Positions 1-6,406 of a stretch of 16,034 bases of DNA are shown one piece after another. This stretch comes from JAAZAI01 sp050942875 (lineage in GTDB: Bacteria > Verrucomicrobiota > Kiritimatiellia > RFP12 > UBA3636). The position numbers and the translations under genes are program-made. The notes under the pieces were generated by a model. The model was not told the DNA's origin. It did no database searches and saw nothing but the letters and a program-made list of their open reading frames with translations. The number at the start of each line of letters is the position of its first letter. Within the stretch, counting starts at the first letter, position 1. Location of the stretch: the NCBI GenBank assembly GCA_050942875.1, contig JBMNOD010000083.1:1-16034 (forward strand), written 5' to 3'.

Positions 1-190
1 CGTGCCGGGCGATGGCGTCGATCACGTCCTGCCGGCCCCGGCGGCGGAGCGCCCGCACCAGCTCGCCCACGAGCTGGAACGAGCCGCGCAACCCGCGCGC
101 CGTCAGGGCTTCGGCCCACCATTTCTCGGCGTCGGCCGCCTCGGGCGTCAGGTAGTCCTCGCTGTCGAAGGAGAGGATGATGTCGGTCAT
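1..190 (-). CDS. Polysaccharide deacetylase-like protein, tandem copy 2 (N-terminal part only)
   Basis: Only about the first 63 residues are in the window; the rest lies beyond position 1. The start ATG (188-190) overlaps the TGA of the upstream paralogue by 4 bp (ATGA), so translation is probably coupled; no Shine-Dalgarno is visible. The segment matches the start of the neighbouring copy (1062-1251) with only four base differences, all between positions 110 and 126, which change two residues (L to K and D to E in the AELWWADA region). It begins MTDIILSFDSEDY, carrying the aspartates that bind metal or act as base in NodB-type deacetylases. Function is inferred from the family; substrate unknown. 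Confidence 0.8.
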   Translation of the reverse strand, partial: MTDIILSFDSEDYLTPEAADAEKWWAEALTARGLRGSFQLVGELVRALRRRGRQDVIDAIARH

Positions 191-1251
191 GGCGGGGTCC
201 CGTGCGCGGCGTCCGCCCGAACCGCGGGCCCCGCGGTCCAGGCCAGCCGGCGCGCCTGCTCGACAAGCGGCTGGCCCGAGAATCCCGGCGGGTACGGAAG
301 CCACCGGTAGCGCATGGCGTCGAAGGCCGCGGGCGGCATGAAGGCGTCCGGCTCGCCGGGCCGCAGCGGAAGCAGCCCCTCCTCGCCGAAGCGCAGGCCG
401 CATTCGGACAGCAGCGCGTCGAGGTCGCGGCGCGCGGCGGCGCGTTCCGCATGCAGCGTGGCGAAGTCGATGAAGCGCAGGTCGCCGCGCCCCGCGAGCC
501 AGTCGAGCCACCGGCTGCAGCGGTCCTTCTGGACGGCGATCTCGGCGGCCGGCCGCAGCGGCGCCGGCGGACACTCCGCGATCGGCCGCCGCCGCCCGCC
601 GGCGAACGCCTCGTCCCAGAAGGCGGACGTCACCAGCCGCGCGGGGTGCGTGCACAGCACGACCACGCCGTCGGACGGCGTCCGCGCGACCAGATCCTCG
701 AAGGCCGCCTCGAACCGGCCCGGCGCGAACGTCGGGTTCTCGTAGAAGGCCTGGAAGTCCAGGTTGTACGCCGCCATCAGCAGGCCGCAGTACCAATAGG
801 GGGCCCGGCCGAAATCGCCGTGCTTGGTGTTGCAGAGGACCTTGAGGCCCATGCGGGCCATGGCCAGCAGCGTCGCCGGAGTCCAGGAGCGGCCCGGCGA
901 ACAGTAGCTGACGGGCCAGCGCCCGAAGGCGTCGGCGAGCGCGGCCAGGCCGGGCGCCTCGGTGCGCAGCACGTATGCGATGCCTTCGGACAGGCTCAGG
1001 TCCCGCACCGCCTCGGGGTGCGTGGGCGGCTGCGAATGCCGGTCGGAATGGAAGCCGATGGCGTGCCGGGCGATGGCGTCGATCACGTCCTGCCGGCCCC
1101 GGCGGCGGAGCGCCCGCACCAGCTCGCCCACGAGCTGGAACGAGCCGCGCAACCCGCGCGCCGTCAGGGCGTCGGCCCACCACAGCTCGGCGTCGGCCGC
1201 CTCGGGCGTCAGGTAGTCCTCGCTGTCGAAGGAGAGGATGATGTCGGTCAT
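187..1251 (-). CDS. Polysaccharide deacetylase-like protein, tandem copy 1
   Basis: 354 residues. The NodB-type signature can be read: FDSEDY near residues 8-13 (motif 1, usually FDDG) and HSDRH near residues 68-72 (motif 2, H-[ST]-x-x-H), which together supply the Asp-His-His metal site of carbohydrate esterase family 4-like enzymes. Such enzymes remove acetyl groups from N-acetylated sugars; the substrate here cannot be told. There is no signal peptide, so it may act in the cytoplasm, for example on a glycan precursor. The start at 1251 lies 5 bp after the stop of the upstream secreted-protein gene and has no clear Shine-Dalgarno, which suggests coupling. The reading frame stays open further upstream (to 1581), but MTDII is chosen because the sister copy starts identically. 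Its TGA overlaps the start of copy 2. The C-terminal third matches nothing I can name. Confidence 0.85.
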   Translation of the reverse strand: MTDIILSFDSEDYLTPEAADAELWWADALTARGLRGSFQLVGELVRALRRRGRQDVIDAIARHAIGFHSDRHSQPPTHPEAVRDLSLSEGIAYVLRTEAPGLAALADAFGRWPVSYCSPGRSWTPATLLAMARMGLKVLCNTKHGDFGRAPYWYCGLLMAAYNLDFQAFYENPTFAPGRFEAAFEDLVARTPSDGVVVLCTHPARLVTSAFWDEAFAGGRRRPIAECPPAPLRPAAEIAVQKDRCSRWLDWLAGRGDLRFIDFATLHAERAAARRDLDALLSECGLRFGEEGLLPLRPGEPDAFMPPAAFDAMRYRWLPYPPGFSGQPLVEQARRLAWTAGPAVRADAAHGTPP

Positions 1252-1256
1252 GGCGG

Positions 1257-2561
1257 CTAGCGGATGGCGATCAGCGTCGTCGGGTCGTTTCGCGGCACCT
1301 GGACGGGCGTGCCGTTGAGGACCGTGCCGGCGGCGAAGGCGCCCTCGTGGTAGTAGAGCGTCTTGCCGTTGAGGTCGAGCACGGTCCTCTCCTCCAGCAG
1401 GACGGTCTTGACATAGAGCACTTCCGAGCCCTGGACGCCGGCGTTGGCGTATCGGTCCACGAGCTGGACCGTGTTCGTGCCGGTGTACGTCGCGTCCGCC
1501 GCGCCGGGCGTCCGCAGGATCAGCCCGTCGAGCGCGAAGTTGCCGACGAAGCCGGCGGGCTTCGCCCTCATGTCGGCGCACCCGATTTCGAGCTGGGACA
1601 GCCGGTTGCCCGGCGTGTCGCCGGACGAGTCCGCAATCCGGTTGTTCTTGCTGTACTCGAACGTGATGTTGTTCAGCCCCTCCAGGTCGGCCGCCGCCGT
1701 CGCGCCGGCGCAGCGGATGTCGACGTCCGCGTCGCAGTTCCGGGTGAACTGGATCACGGTGCCGGGAACGGCCGCGAGCTGGACGCGCGAGGAGGCGGAG
1801 GAGCCGATCAGGATTCCGTTGCGCGCGAGCGCGTAGACCGCCAGCGCATGATCGCCGCGGACGTTGAAGACGACCGACGCGTCCTGGATGTCGAAACGGC
1901 AGGGCGCCGGCCCGTCGCCGTAGATTCTCAGATGGTTTGCGCGGAACGTGCCGCCGGAGAGGGTCGCCGTTGCGACGCCGGCCTTGTCGCCGAACGTGCC
2001 GCCCGTGTCGCAGTCAAACACGCCGCCGGACAGGTTGAGCGAGCCGCGCCCTCCGTTGTAGCCGAGGCGGGTGACGTAGCCGCCCAAATATCCGCATGCG
2101 ACGTCCACGACGCCCGTGCCGCCGGCGTTTTGGCCGATGTTGAGCGTGTTGCCGGTGCGTACCTTGGCGCCGCCGCCGCCGGAGAGGGACGCCGACCCGA
2201 ATGAGGCGTCGCCCACGACGAGCGTGTGCAGGGAATTGAGCCCCCGCGACGGGGCGTTCGACACGGAAAGCGCCAGCGTCCCGCTTCCTCCGGAGCCGCC
2301 GACGTAGAGCTTGCCTTTGAACTCGCCGGGCTGGTTGGCCAGCCAAGGCGTGGCGTCGTCGATGAGGCACGTCCCGCCGTTGGCGATGTAGGCGAAGTTG
2401 GTTGCGGTTCCGGCGGGCACGGAGCCCGCGTCCCAGTTCGCCGGTTCCTCCCATTTGCCAGAGGCGGGCAGCCAGTTCCAGTCGGCGGCGAGCGCCGACG
2501 GGACGGAAAGGAGCGCCAGGGCCAGGAGCCCCGCGCGGAGACTTGCGCATTGGTTTTTCAT
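1257..2561 (-). CDS. Secreted glycine-rich beta-repeat (autotransporter-passenger-like) protein
   Basis: 434 residues. The N-terminus has a basic start, a Leu/Ala-rich core and an ALA-AD cleavage site near residues 25-26, so it is exported by Sec. After it comes W..ASGKWEEPANWDAGSVP, the tryptophan-rich opening common in PVC secreted proteins with autotransporter-type beta strands. Residues about 85-215 are Gly/Ser/Thr-rich with recurring L-x-V-G and L-S-G-G-x-F strands, as in beta-helix passenger domains. There is no C-terminal beta-barrel, PEP-CTERM motif or other sorting signal, so anchoring is unclear. A good Shine-Dalgarno (AAGGAG, 2569-2574) lies 7 nt before the ATG. It sits 54 bp downstream of the CBM-like gene and 5 bp upstream of the deacetylase genes, so all share an operon. 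No enzymatic motif is visible; a surface structural or adhesin role is a guess. Confidence 0.8.
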   Translation of the reverse strand: MKNQCASLRAGLLALALLSVPSALAADWNWLPASGKWEEPANWDAGSVPAGTATNFAYIANGGTCLIDDATPWLANQPGEFKGKLYVGGSGGSGTLALSVSNAPSRGLNSLHTLVVGDASFGSASLSGGGGAKVRTGNTLNIGQNAGGTGVVDVACGYLGGYVTRLGYNGGRGSLNLSGGVFDCDTGGTFGDKAGVATATLSGGTFRANHLRIYGDGPAPCRFDIQDASVVFNVRGDHALAVYALARNGILIGSSASSRVQLAAVPGTVIQFTRNCDADVDIRCAGATAAADLEGLNNITFEYSKNNRIADSSGDTPGNRLSQLEIGCADMRAKPAGFVGNFALDGLILRTPGAADATYTGTNTVQLVDRYANAGVQGSEVLYVKTVLLEERTVLDLNGKTLYYHEGAFAAGTVLNGTPVQVPRNDPTTLIAIR

Positions 2562-2615
2562 TCTTTTTCTCCTTGTGAGAGTTTTGTGGTGGTGGTTTTT
2601 TGCGTCGTGGCGGGT

Positions 2616-4586
2616 TTATCGCAGCGGACGGCCTTCGATGGCCTCCCGGTAGATGTCCATCGGCGTGTAGAAGCCGGCCGGCGTGTCCGCGGAGCGGTCG
2701 TGGAGGTAGAAGAGGACGTACTCGAGGCGGCCGGACGCGGGGGCCCGGAACGTCAGGCGGGTCCTGGCCGTGTCGCTTCTTCCGATGGCGACTGGGACGG
2801 TGTGGAATTCGCCTCCGATCCGGCAGACGAGGCGCCATTGGCCGGGGTGCATCGGGCGCCACGCGCCGCCGGGCTCGAACGGGCTGTTGCGGACGGCCTT
2901 CGTGTAGGCCACGCGCCAGTCGATCGTCACGTTGGAGCCTTTGGAAACGTCGGCGTCCACTTTCTGGTAGTGCCAGTAGCCGATGCGCAGGACGCCGATC
3001 GCGATCTTGCGGCCGAGGAACACGCCGTATGGCGCGGTGACGATGTTGTCGCAACTGCCTTCGCCGATGTGGCTCCAGCCGGCGTGGAAGCCGTCCTTCT
3101 GCGTCGGGACGTGGAACCGCCGCTTGCGGTAGCTCGGCGGCATGTGGTTGCTGGCGGGGTCGGCGTCCGGCGCGGCCGGGGTGATCGCCATCAGCCAGAT
3201 CGTGTCGTCGTCCATGATGAAGTCGTACAGCATCCGCGCGCCTTCCGGGACCCACGTGGTATGGTTCGGCGGGTTCTTCATGGAGTCGTAGACGAAGTCC
3301 TGGTCGCCCGGCAGGAGGCCGGGGCAGACGTTGAAGCGCGACTCCCCGTGCATGCCGATCCAGCTGCACTGGTTCACCGGCGCGACCTCCAGCCAGGGCT
3401 TGCCCGCCTGCACCCGGTAGTCGGCCGTGAGGCGGGTGATCCCGTCGCGCCTTCCTTCGCGCCCCTGCGCGCGCACGACGATGTCGGCGGCGGTGTTTTT
3501 CAGGACCTGGATGTAGCCGAGGTTCCCCCCGCCGTCCCAAAGCCCCGACCGCGGGGTGAAGAAGCCCCGGTACAGGAGATTGTGCCGCCCCGGCGCCGCG
3601 TCGTCCCCCGTCTTGGCGTAGAGCACGGGCCCGGACAGGTAGGTGTCGGGGCGCCAGGTGATGTTGAAGTGGAAGTTCGGCCCTTCCAGCACGACGTCGT
3701 AGTCGATGCGCTCCGGCGTTTGGCCTTCGGCGATGCGGTGCCAGCGGCCGCGCTCCTTCCAGGCGGCGGACATGTTCATGTTCAGCCCCGGCCCGTAGGC
3801 GCGGCGCGTGTCCCACAGCCGGACCGCGCCCGCCGGCAGCGCGGAATAGCCTTCGCCGGCGGGGCCTTCCGTCTTGCGAAGCCCCTTCTCCTCCACGACG
3901 GGGCGGCCGGACGGCGGCGGCGGCGGCGGCGGCGGGCGCTTGCCGATGTAGACGTCGTCGATGTAGAGCGTCGCCCCTTCGAGGTAGTCCCTCCCGAGGT
4001 TGCCGTAGAAGAAGAACATCAGCGCGATTTTGCGCGTCGCGGGGCCTGTCTTGAACGTCCCCGTGAACCGCTTCCAGCGCGGTTCGACGGAGAAGGTCGT
4101 CCTGGGCAGGTTCCGGTCGCGGCTCTTCCCGTCGGCGTCGAACCCCCACGGCTCCGCTCCGATGGCCCGGTTGCATCCGAAGCCGGCGGCCTGGAAGGCG
4201 TAGTGGTAGTCGGTGTCGGGCTCGACCGGGATGCCGCCGGGGGCGGTGAAGCCGTTCGATTCGCCCACGCAGAACCCGGCGACGACCATGCCCTTGGACG
4301 CGCCGACGACCTTGACGTAGGCCGACCGCGCGCCGGAGTGGAACTCCGCCGTCGAAACGCCCCATTCGACGGGCGTGTTGTCGTACACGCCCCATCCGGC
4401 CGGCTTGCCGTCGCGAACCTCCTCCGCGCCCGGGTTCGGCGCCAGGTTGTCCGCGGCCGCCAAGCGGGCCGGGAAGCATGCGGACAGGGCGACGGCGGCG
4501 AGCATCGCGCATCGGACAAAGGAAGGAGATGCGCAGGATGTCAATGTCGGGAGTCCTGTGCGGAGGTTTGCGAATGTGGATTTCAT
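2616..4586 (-). CDS. Secreted protein with N-terminal CBM4_9-like domain and proline linker
   Basis: 656 residues from the ATG at 4586, which has AAGGAG (4594-4599) 7 nt upstream; a longer open frame to 4667 would add a basic, non-homologous leader and is rejected. The N-terminus carries an export signal: it contains LSAC (Cys37), a possible lipobox, and further on ARLAAA-DN, a possible signal-peptidase-I site, so secretion is clear but the anchor is not. Residues about 46-215 (NLAPNPGAEE to LYIDDVYIGK) look like a CBM4_9/CBM_4-type jelly-roll, which in known families binds polysaccharide. A run of eight prolines (218-225) then leads into about 430 residues rich in W, Y, G and N that I cannot assign; they may form beta-sandwich domains. 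First gene of the left operon. No catalytic residues can be claimed. Confidence 0.8.
   Translation of the reverse strand: MKSTFANLRTGLPTLTSCASPSFVRCAMLAAVALSACFPARLAAADNLAPNPGAEEVRDGKPAGWGVYDNTPVEWGVSTAEFHSGARSAYVKVVGASKGMVVAGFCVGESNGFTAPGGIPVEPDTDYHYAFQAAGFGCNRAIGAEPWGFDADGKSRDRNLPRTTFSVEPRWKRFTGTFKTGPATRKIALMFFFYGNLGRDYLEGATLYIDDVYIGKRPPPPPPPPSGRPVVEEKGLRKTEGPAGEGYSALPAGAVRLWDTRRAYGPGLNMNMSAAWKERGRWHRIAEGQTPERIDYDVVLEGPNFHFNITWRPDTYLSGPVLYAKTGDDAAPGRHNLLYRGFFTPRSGLWDGGGNLGYIQVLKNTAADIVVRAQGREGRRDGITRLTADYRVQAGKPWLEVAPVNQCSWIGMHGESRFNVCPGLLPGDQDFVYDSMKNPPNHTTWVPEGARMLYDFIMDDDTIWLMAITPAAPDADPASNHMPPSYRKRRFHVPTQKDGFHAGWSHIGEGSCDNIVTAPYGVFLGRKIAIGVLRIGYWHYQKVDADVSKGSNVTIDWRVAYTKAVRNSPFEPGGAWRPMHPGQWRLVCRIGGEFHTVPVAIGRSDTARTRLTFRAPASGRLEYVLFYLHDRSADTPAGFYTPMDIYREAIEGRPLR
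3912..3935 (-). repeat. (CGG)8 trinucleotide run encoding an eight-proline linker
   Basis: Eight perfect CGG triplets on the plus strand, read as eight CCG proline codons on the coding strand, between the CBM-like domain and the C-terminal part. Uninterrupted identical codons could slip during replication and change linker length without a frameshift. Confidence 0.85.
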
Positions 4587-4669
4587 GGCCCGTCTCCTTC
4601 TCTGTTCCCGTGCCGGGGCGCGCCGCCTTCGGCATCGGGGAATACAACTTTTTGGTTGGTATCGCAAAC

Positions 4670-4696
4670 TTTATAGATGAGGGGAGGCAATGTCAA
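4670..4696 (-). promoter_or_regulatory. Candidate sigma-70 promoter of the left operon
   Basis: On the minus strand a perfect -35 hexamer TTGACA (4691-4696) is followed after 15 bp by TATAAA (4670-4675); TAAAGT two bases further on would give 17-bp spacing. An A/T-rich tract (about 4697-4725), resembling an UP element, lies just upstream. The site is about 84 bp before the ATG at 4586 and is an AT-rich island in GC-rich DNA. Assigned by eye only. Confidence 0.6.
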
Positions 4697-4758
4697 GCAA
4701 AAAAAATGAAGAAAAACGAAACTGGAAATTTGGCTTTCCACCATCCCCCTCAACGGGC

Positions 4759-4780
4759 GGACCCGCGAGAGCCTGTCGCT
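4759..4780 (+). repeat. Decayed copy of the GTAG-type hairpin repeat (A0)
   Basis: The 22 bases match the body and tail of repeat A (GGGCCCGTCAGGG then CCTGTCGCT) at about 18 of 22 positions. The stem is disrupted and the GTAG head is missing, as expected of an old, degraded copy at the left edge of the cluster. Confidence 0.5.
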
Positions 4781-4784
4781 GTTC

Positions 4785-4928
4785 GTAGTGGGCCCGTCAG
4801 GGCCTGTCGTTTTTTTTCGCCCAGCGCCTCACGGCGCCACTACAAACTCTTTTTCGCCCCAGCGCCTCACGGCGCCACTACAAACTCTGCATCGCCCAAA
4901 GTGGACGCGGCGTCCCCGCCGCGTGTCG
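4785..4928. repeat. REP-like hairpin repeat block 1 (A1, B1, B2, C1)
   Basis: Four short hairpins. A1 (4785-4809, plus): GTAG head, T, G, stem GGCCC, loop GTCA, stem GGGCC, tail TGTCG. B1 (4818-4843) and B2 (4855-4881), both minus: GTAG head, stem GCGCC, loop GTGA, stem GGCGC, tail ending GGGCG. C1 (4901-4928, plus): GTGG head, stem ACGCGGCG, loop TCCC, stem CGCCGCGT, tail GTCG. A and B face each other, giving BIME-like inverted pairs. B units recur about every 37 bp, separated by short C/T-rich spacers with AAACTC. A head tetranucleotide GTAG or GTGG followed by an imperfect hairpin is the known layout of REP elements served by RAYT transposases. Confidence 0.75.
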
Positions 4929-5027
4929 TCCCCGTCCACCCGTACCCGTACCCGTTCTCGTTTTTCGTGTACGTGTGCCGCTTCGCTGTGTACGTGTCCG
5001 ACGGAGCACACGCCCGCGCCACCGTTC

Positions 5028-5208
5028 GTAGTGGGCCCGTCAGGGCCTGTCGCTTTTTTTCGCCCAGCGCCTCACGGCGCCACTACAAACTCTTTTTCGC
5101 CCCAGCGCCTCACGGCGCCACTACAAACTCTTTTTCGCCCAGCGCCCCACGGCGCCACTACAAACTCTGCATCGCCCAAAGTGGACGCGGCGTCCCCGCC
5201 GCGTGTCG
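5028..5208. repeat. REP-like hairpin repeat block 2 (A2, B3, B4, B5, C2)
   Basis: A second, expanded copy of block 1. A2 (5028-5052, plus), B3 (5061-5086), B4 (5098-5124) and B5 (5136-5161), all minus, then C2 (5181-5208, plus). Order and spacers are the same as block 1 except for one extra B unit. A elements are 243 bp apart between blocks and C elements 280 bp apart; the 37-bp difference equals one B unit. B5 has one loop change (the minus-strand loop reads GTGG instead of GTGA). The 100 bp between the blocks (4929-5027) is unrelated low-complexity sequence with CCCGTA repeats and two GTGTACGTGT copies. Confidence 0.75.
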
Positions 5209-5325
5209 TCCCCGTCCCCGTACTCGCCAATACTCCCCCCTCCTCACCCTCACTAAACAGACACAGAGAGGGAAACGAGGGCTGGGAGGCTGATAGTCCC
5301 GGGCCTTTTCGTGTATTTCTTTTTG

Positions 5326-5338
5326 GGGGCTGCGCCCC
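5326..5338. repeat. GGGGC/GCCCC hairpin next to the ART-like gene
   Basis: Stem GGGGC, loop TGC, stem GCCCC, bordered by TTTTT on the left and GAAAA on the right, seven bases beyond the stop of the ART-like gene. It could stall transcription, but neither strand has the U-tract directly after the stem that an intrinsic terminator needs. The minus-strand core GGGGCGCAGCCCC differs by one central base from the hairpin core of the 64-bp repeats at 15755-16010. The remaining stretch 5209-5325 holds no gene or structure I can support. Confidence 0.5.
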
Positions 5339-5344
5339 GAAAAC

Positions 5345-5959
5345 CTACGGCATCATCCAGTTGTTGTCTTTGTCGCGGGGGAGAAAGAAGCCTTTGATGC
5401 AATTGGGATTGCGGACGCAAATTTGGATGTGGGTCTTTTCACGGAAGCCGGCATTGGGGTAAATCGGATTGCCTTCGACAAAAACGCCTCTGACGGAGTC
5501 AAACCGTTTGGTTTGATCCGTTTCCATGGCTTTGTGCAGGTTTTCAATGACTGCACAGTCCAAGTACCGGAGAAGCAGGTCTTCGCTTCCTTTGACATCC
5601 TTGTTTTGAGGAAGCGGTGTGTTGAAGTGTTTGCTTTGGCTCTGGTAGATCTCGTATTGCCTCTGGAGCAATTCGATGCAGCCGGAATCCGTGAGATTCA
5701 AGCAATTGCCAAGATCAATCACGGCGCCCAGGACAGCCGGGGTCTCAATCTTCTTTTTTCCAGTTCTCTTGCCCCCTTCGTGAGCCCACCGAAGCGCTCG
5801 GTCGCGATTGTTCTCCCAGAAGTACAAACCATGCCCAAGCCAGTCGTAGTCATTTTTGCTGAACTCCATGGGTTTGCCCTGTTCGATGGCGCGACGTGCA
5901 ACCGACAGGTCGCAGCCATGGAACCCAATGACCAGATTTGGCAGCTTGGTGTACATCAT
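5345..5959 (-). CDS. ADP-ribosyltransferase-like protein (possible toxin of a two-gene module)
   Basis: 204 residues, cytosolic, no signal peptide. Readable blocks: IGFHGCD (residues 11-17), YDWLGHGLYFWENN (38-51) followed by RALRWA (54-59), and GFREKTHIQICV (171-182). A His after the first strand, a Tyr in a G-x-Y-F-W-E block, and a late Glu/Gln match the H-Y-[E/Q] order of the ART fold as in diphtheria-toxin/PARP-like and DUF3990-type proteins; H14, Y46 and E174 or Q179 would be the triad. I recall hypothetical proteins with the same GFHGCD and LGHGxYFWE blocks but no named activity. The start ATG overlaps the stop of the 77-residue gene by 4 bp (ATGA). Base composition is clearly less GC-rich than its neighbours, suggesting recent acquisition. 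The activity is inference; the gene itself is secure. Confidence 0.75.
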   Translation of the reverse strand: MMYTKLPNLVIGFHGCDLSVARRAIEQGKPMEFSKNDYDWLGHGLYFWENNRDRALRWAHEGGKRTGKKKIETPAVLGAVIDLGNCLNLTDSGCIELLQRQYEIYQSQSKHFNTPLPQNKDVKGSEDLLLRYLDCAVIENLHKAMETDQTKRFDSVRGVFVEGNPIYPNAGFREKTHIQICVRNPNCIKGFFLPRDKDNNWMMP

Positions 5960-6189
5960 CCGCCAAAGGCCTTGGTGAGCTTGTTGTCGGGCGTGATGAT
6001 TCCAGCGTCGATCTGCTGCTGGCGCACTTTCTTGCCATAGGCTATCCGCCGAGGGTCATCCTTGGGAAGTCGTCCGATTTCATCCAGCTCTTTTAGAAGC
6101 CGAGTTTGCATGTCATAAATTTGCTTGTAAAGCTCACCGCAGGAACAGGACGTGGAAGTTGCTTGAGTGTTTTTCATTGTCGTTTTCAT
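5956..6189 (-). CDS. Small protein partnered with the ART-like protein (possible antitoxin)
   Basis: 77 residues: a polar N-terminus with a CSC motif (residues 15-17), then a charged, probably helical stretch (LYKQIYDMQTRLLKELDEI), then PKDDPRRIAYGKKVRQQQIDAG. A purine-rich AGGAAG lies 6 nt before the first ATG; a second ATG four codons later is also possible. It overlaps the next gene by 4 bp, so the two proteins should be made together and in this order, as many antitoxin-toxin pairs are. No DNA-binding fold or known family is recognised. It shares the lower GC of its partner. Confidence 0.65.
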   Translation of the reverse strand: MKTTMKNTQATSTSCSCGELYKQIYDMQTRLLKELDEIGRLPKDDPRRIAYGKKVRQQQIDAGIITPDNKLTKAFGG

Positions 6190-6406
6190 AATGCACTTCC
6201 TTTCCTTCAGTCATTCAAATTGATTGGCTCGTTTTTACGTCAAAAGCGCCTGAATGTTAGCATGCGGTGGTTTTGATAGCAAGCCATTTTGCGGCACAAG
6301 TTTCCCCTTGATGTCCGCGCCTTGGCATGATAGCATCAAGGCCGATTGCCAATTACCCAACAGGCGGTTGGCCTTTTCATTTTCATTTTCAACGAAGAGG
6401 AGAGCA
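6190..6406. promoter_or_regulatory. Divergent intergenic region between the ART-like module and tdh
   Basis: This AT-richer 217-bp spacer must hold both divergent promoters. On the minus strand a TTGACG (6238-6243) could be a -35 box, but no convincing -10 follows. It lies in an imperfect palindrome, 6230-6248, with TTTT and AAAA arms around a central ACGT. Nearer tdh, CCTTGATG (6306-6313) and CATCAAGG (6334-6341) form a perfect 8-bp inverted repeat with a 20-bp spacer. Either could be an operator; neither matches a regulator motif I know. The tdh Shine-Dalgarno AGGAG is at 6398-6402. Confidence 0.4.

Noticed and set aside
2226..4676. 816-codon open frame on the plus strand opposite the left operon
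   Set aside because: It spans two well-supported minus-strand genes with signal peptides and Shine-Dalgarno sites. Its translation is low-complexity Arg/Val/Gly/Asp-rich, typical of antisense frames in high-GC DNA.
4785..5208. CRISPR array
   Set aside because: Units face both ways, differ in type, spacers are short and themselves repeated, and no cas genes are present.
5321..5343. Intrinsic terminator for the ART-like gene
   Set aside because: The hairpin is good but the U-tract is on the wrong side of the stem for either strand; kept as a repeat hairpin only.
4478..5462. Two plus-strand open frames through the repeat cluster, encoding repeated FFRPAPHGATTNS-like peptides
   Set aside because: The peptide repeats simply translate the hairpin repeats in two frames. 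No Shine-Dalgarno or known domain, and the DNA structure explains the conservation better.
6254..6406. N-terminal extension of Tdh by 51 codons
   Set aside because: The extension has no homology-like sequence, while the Met at 6407 follows a Shine-Dalgarno and gives the exact family length and Cys38 numbering.
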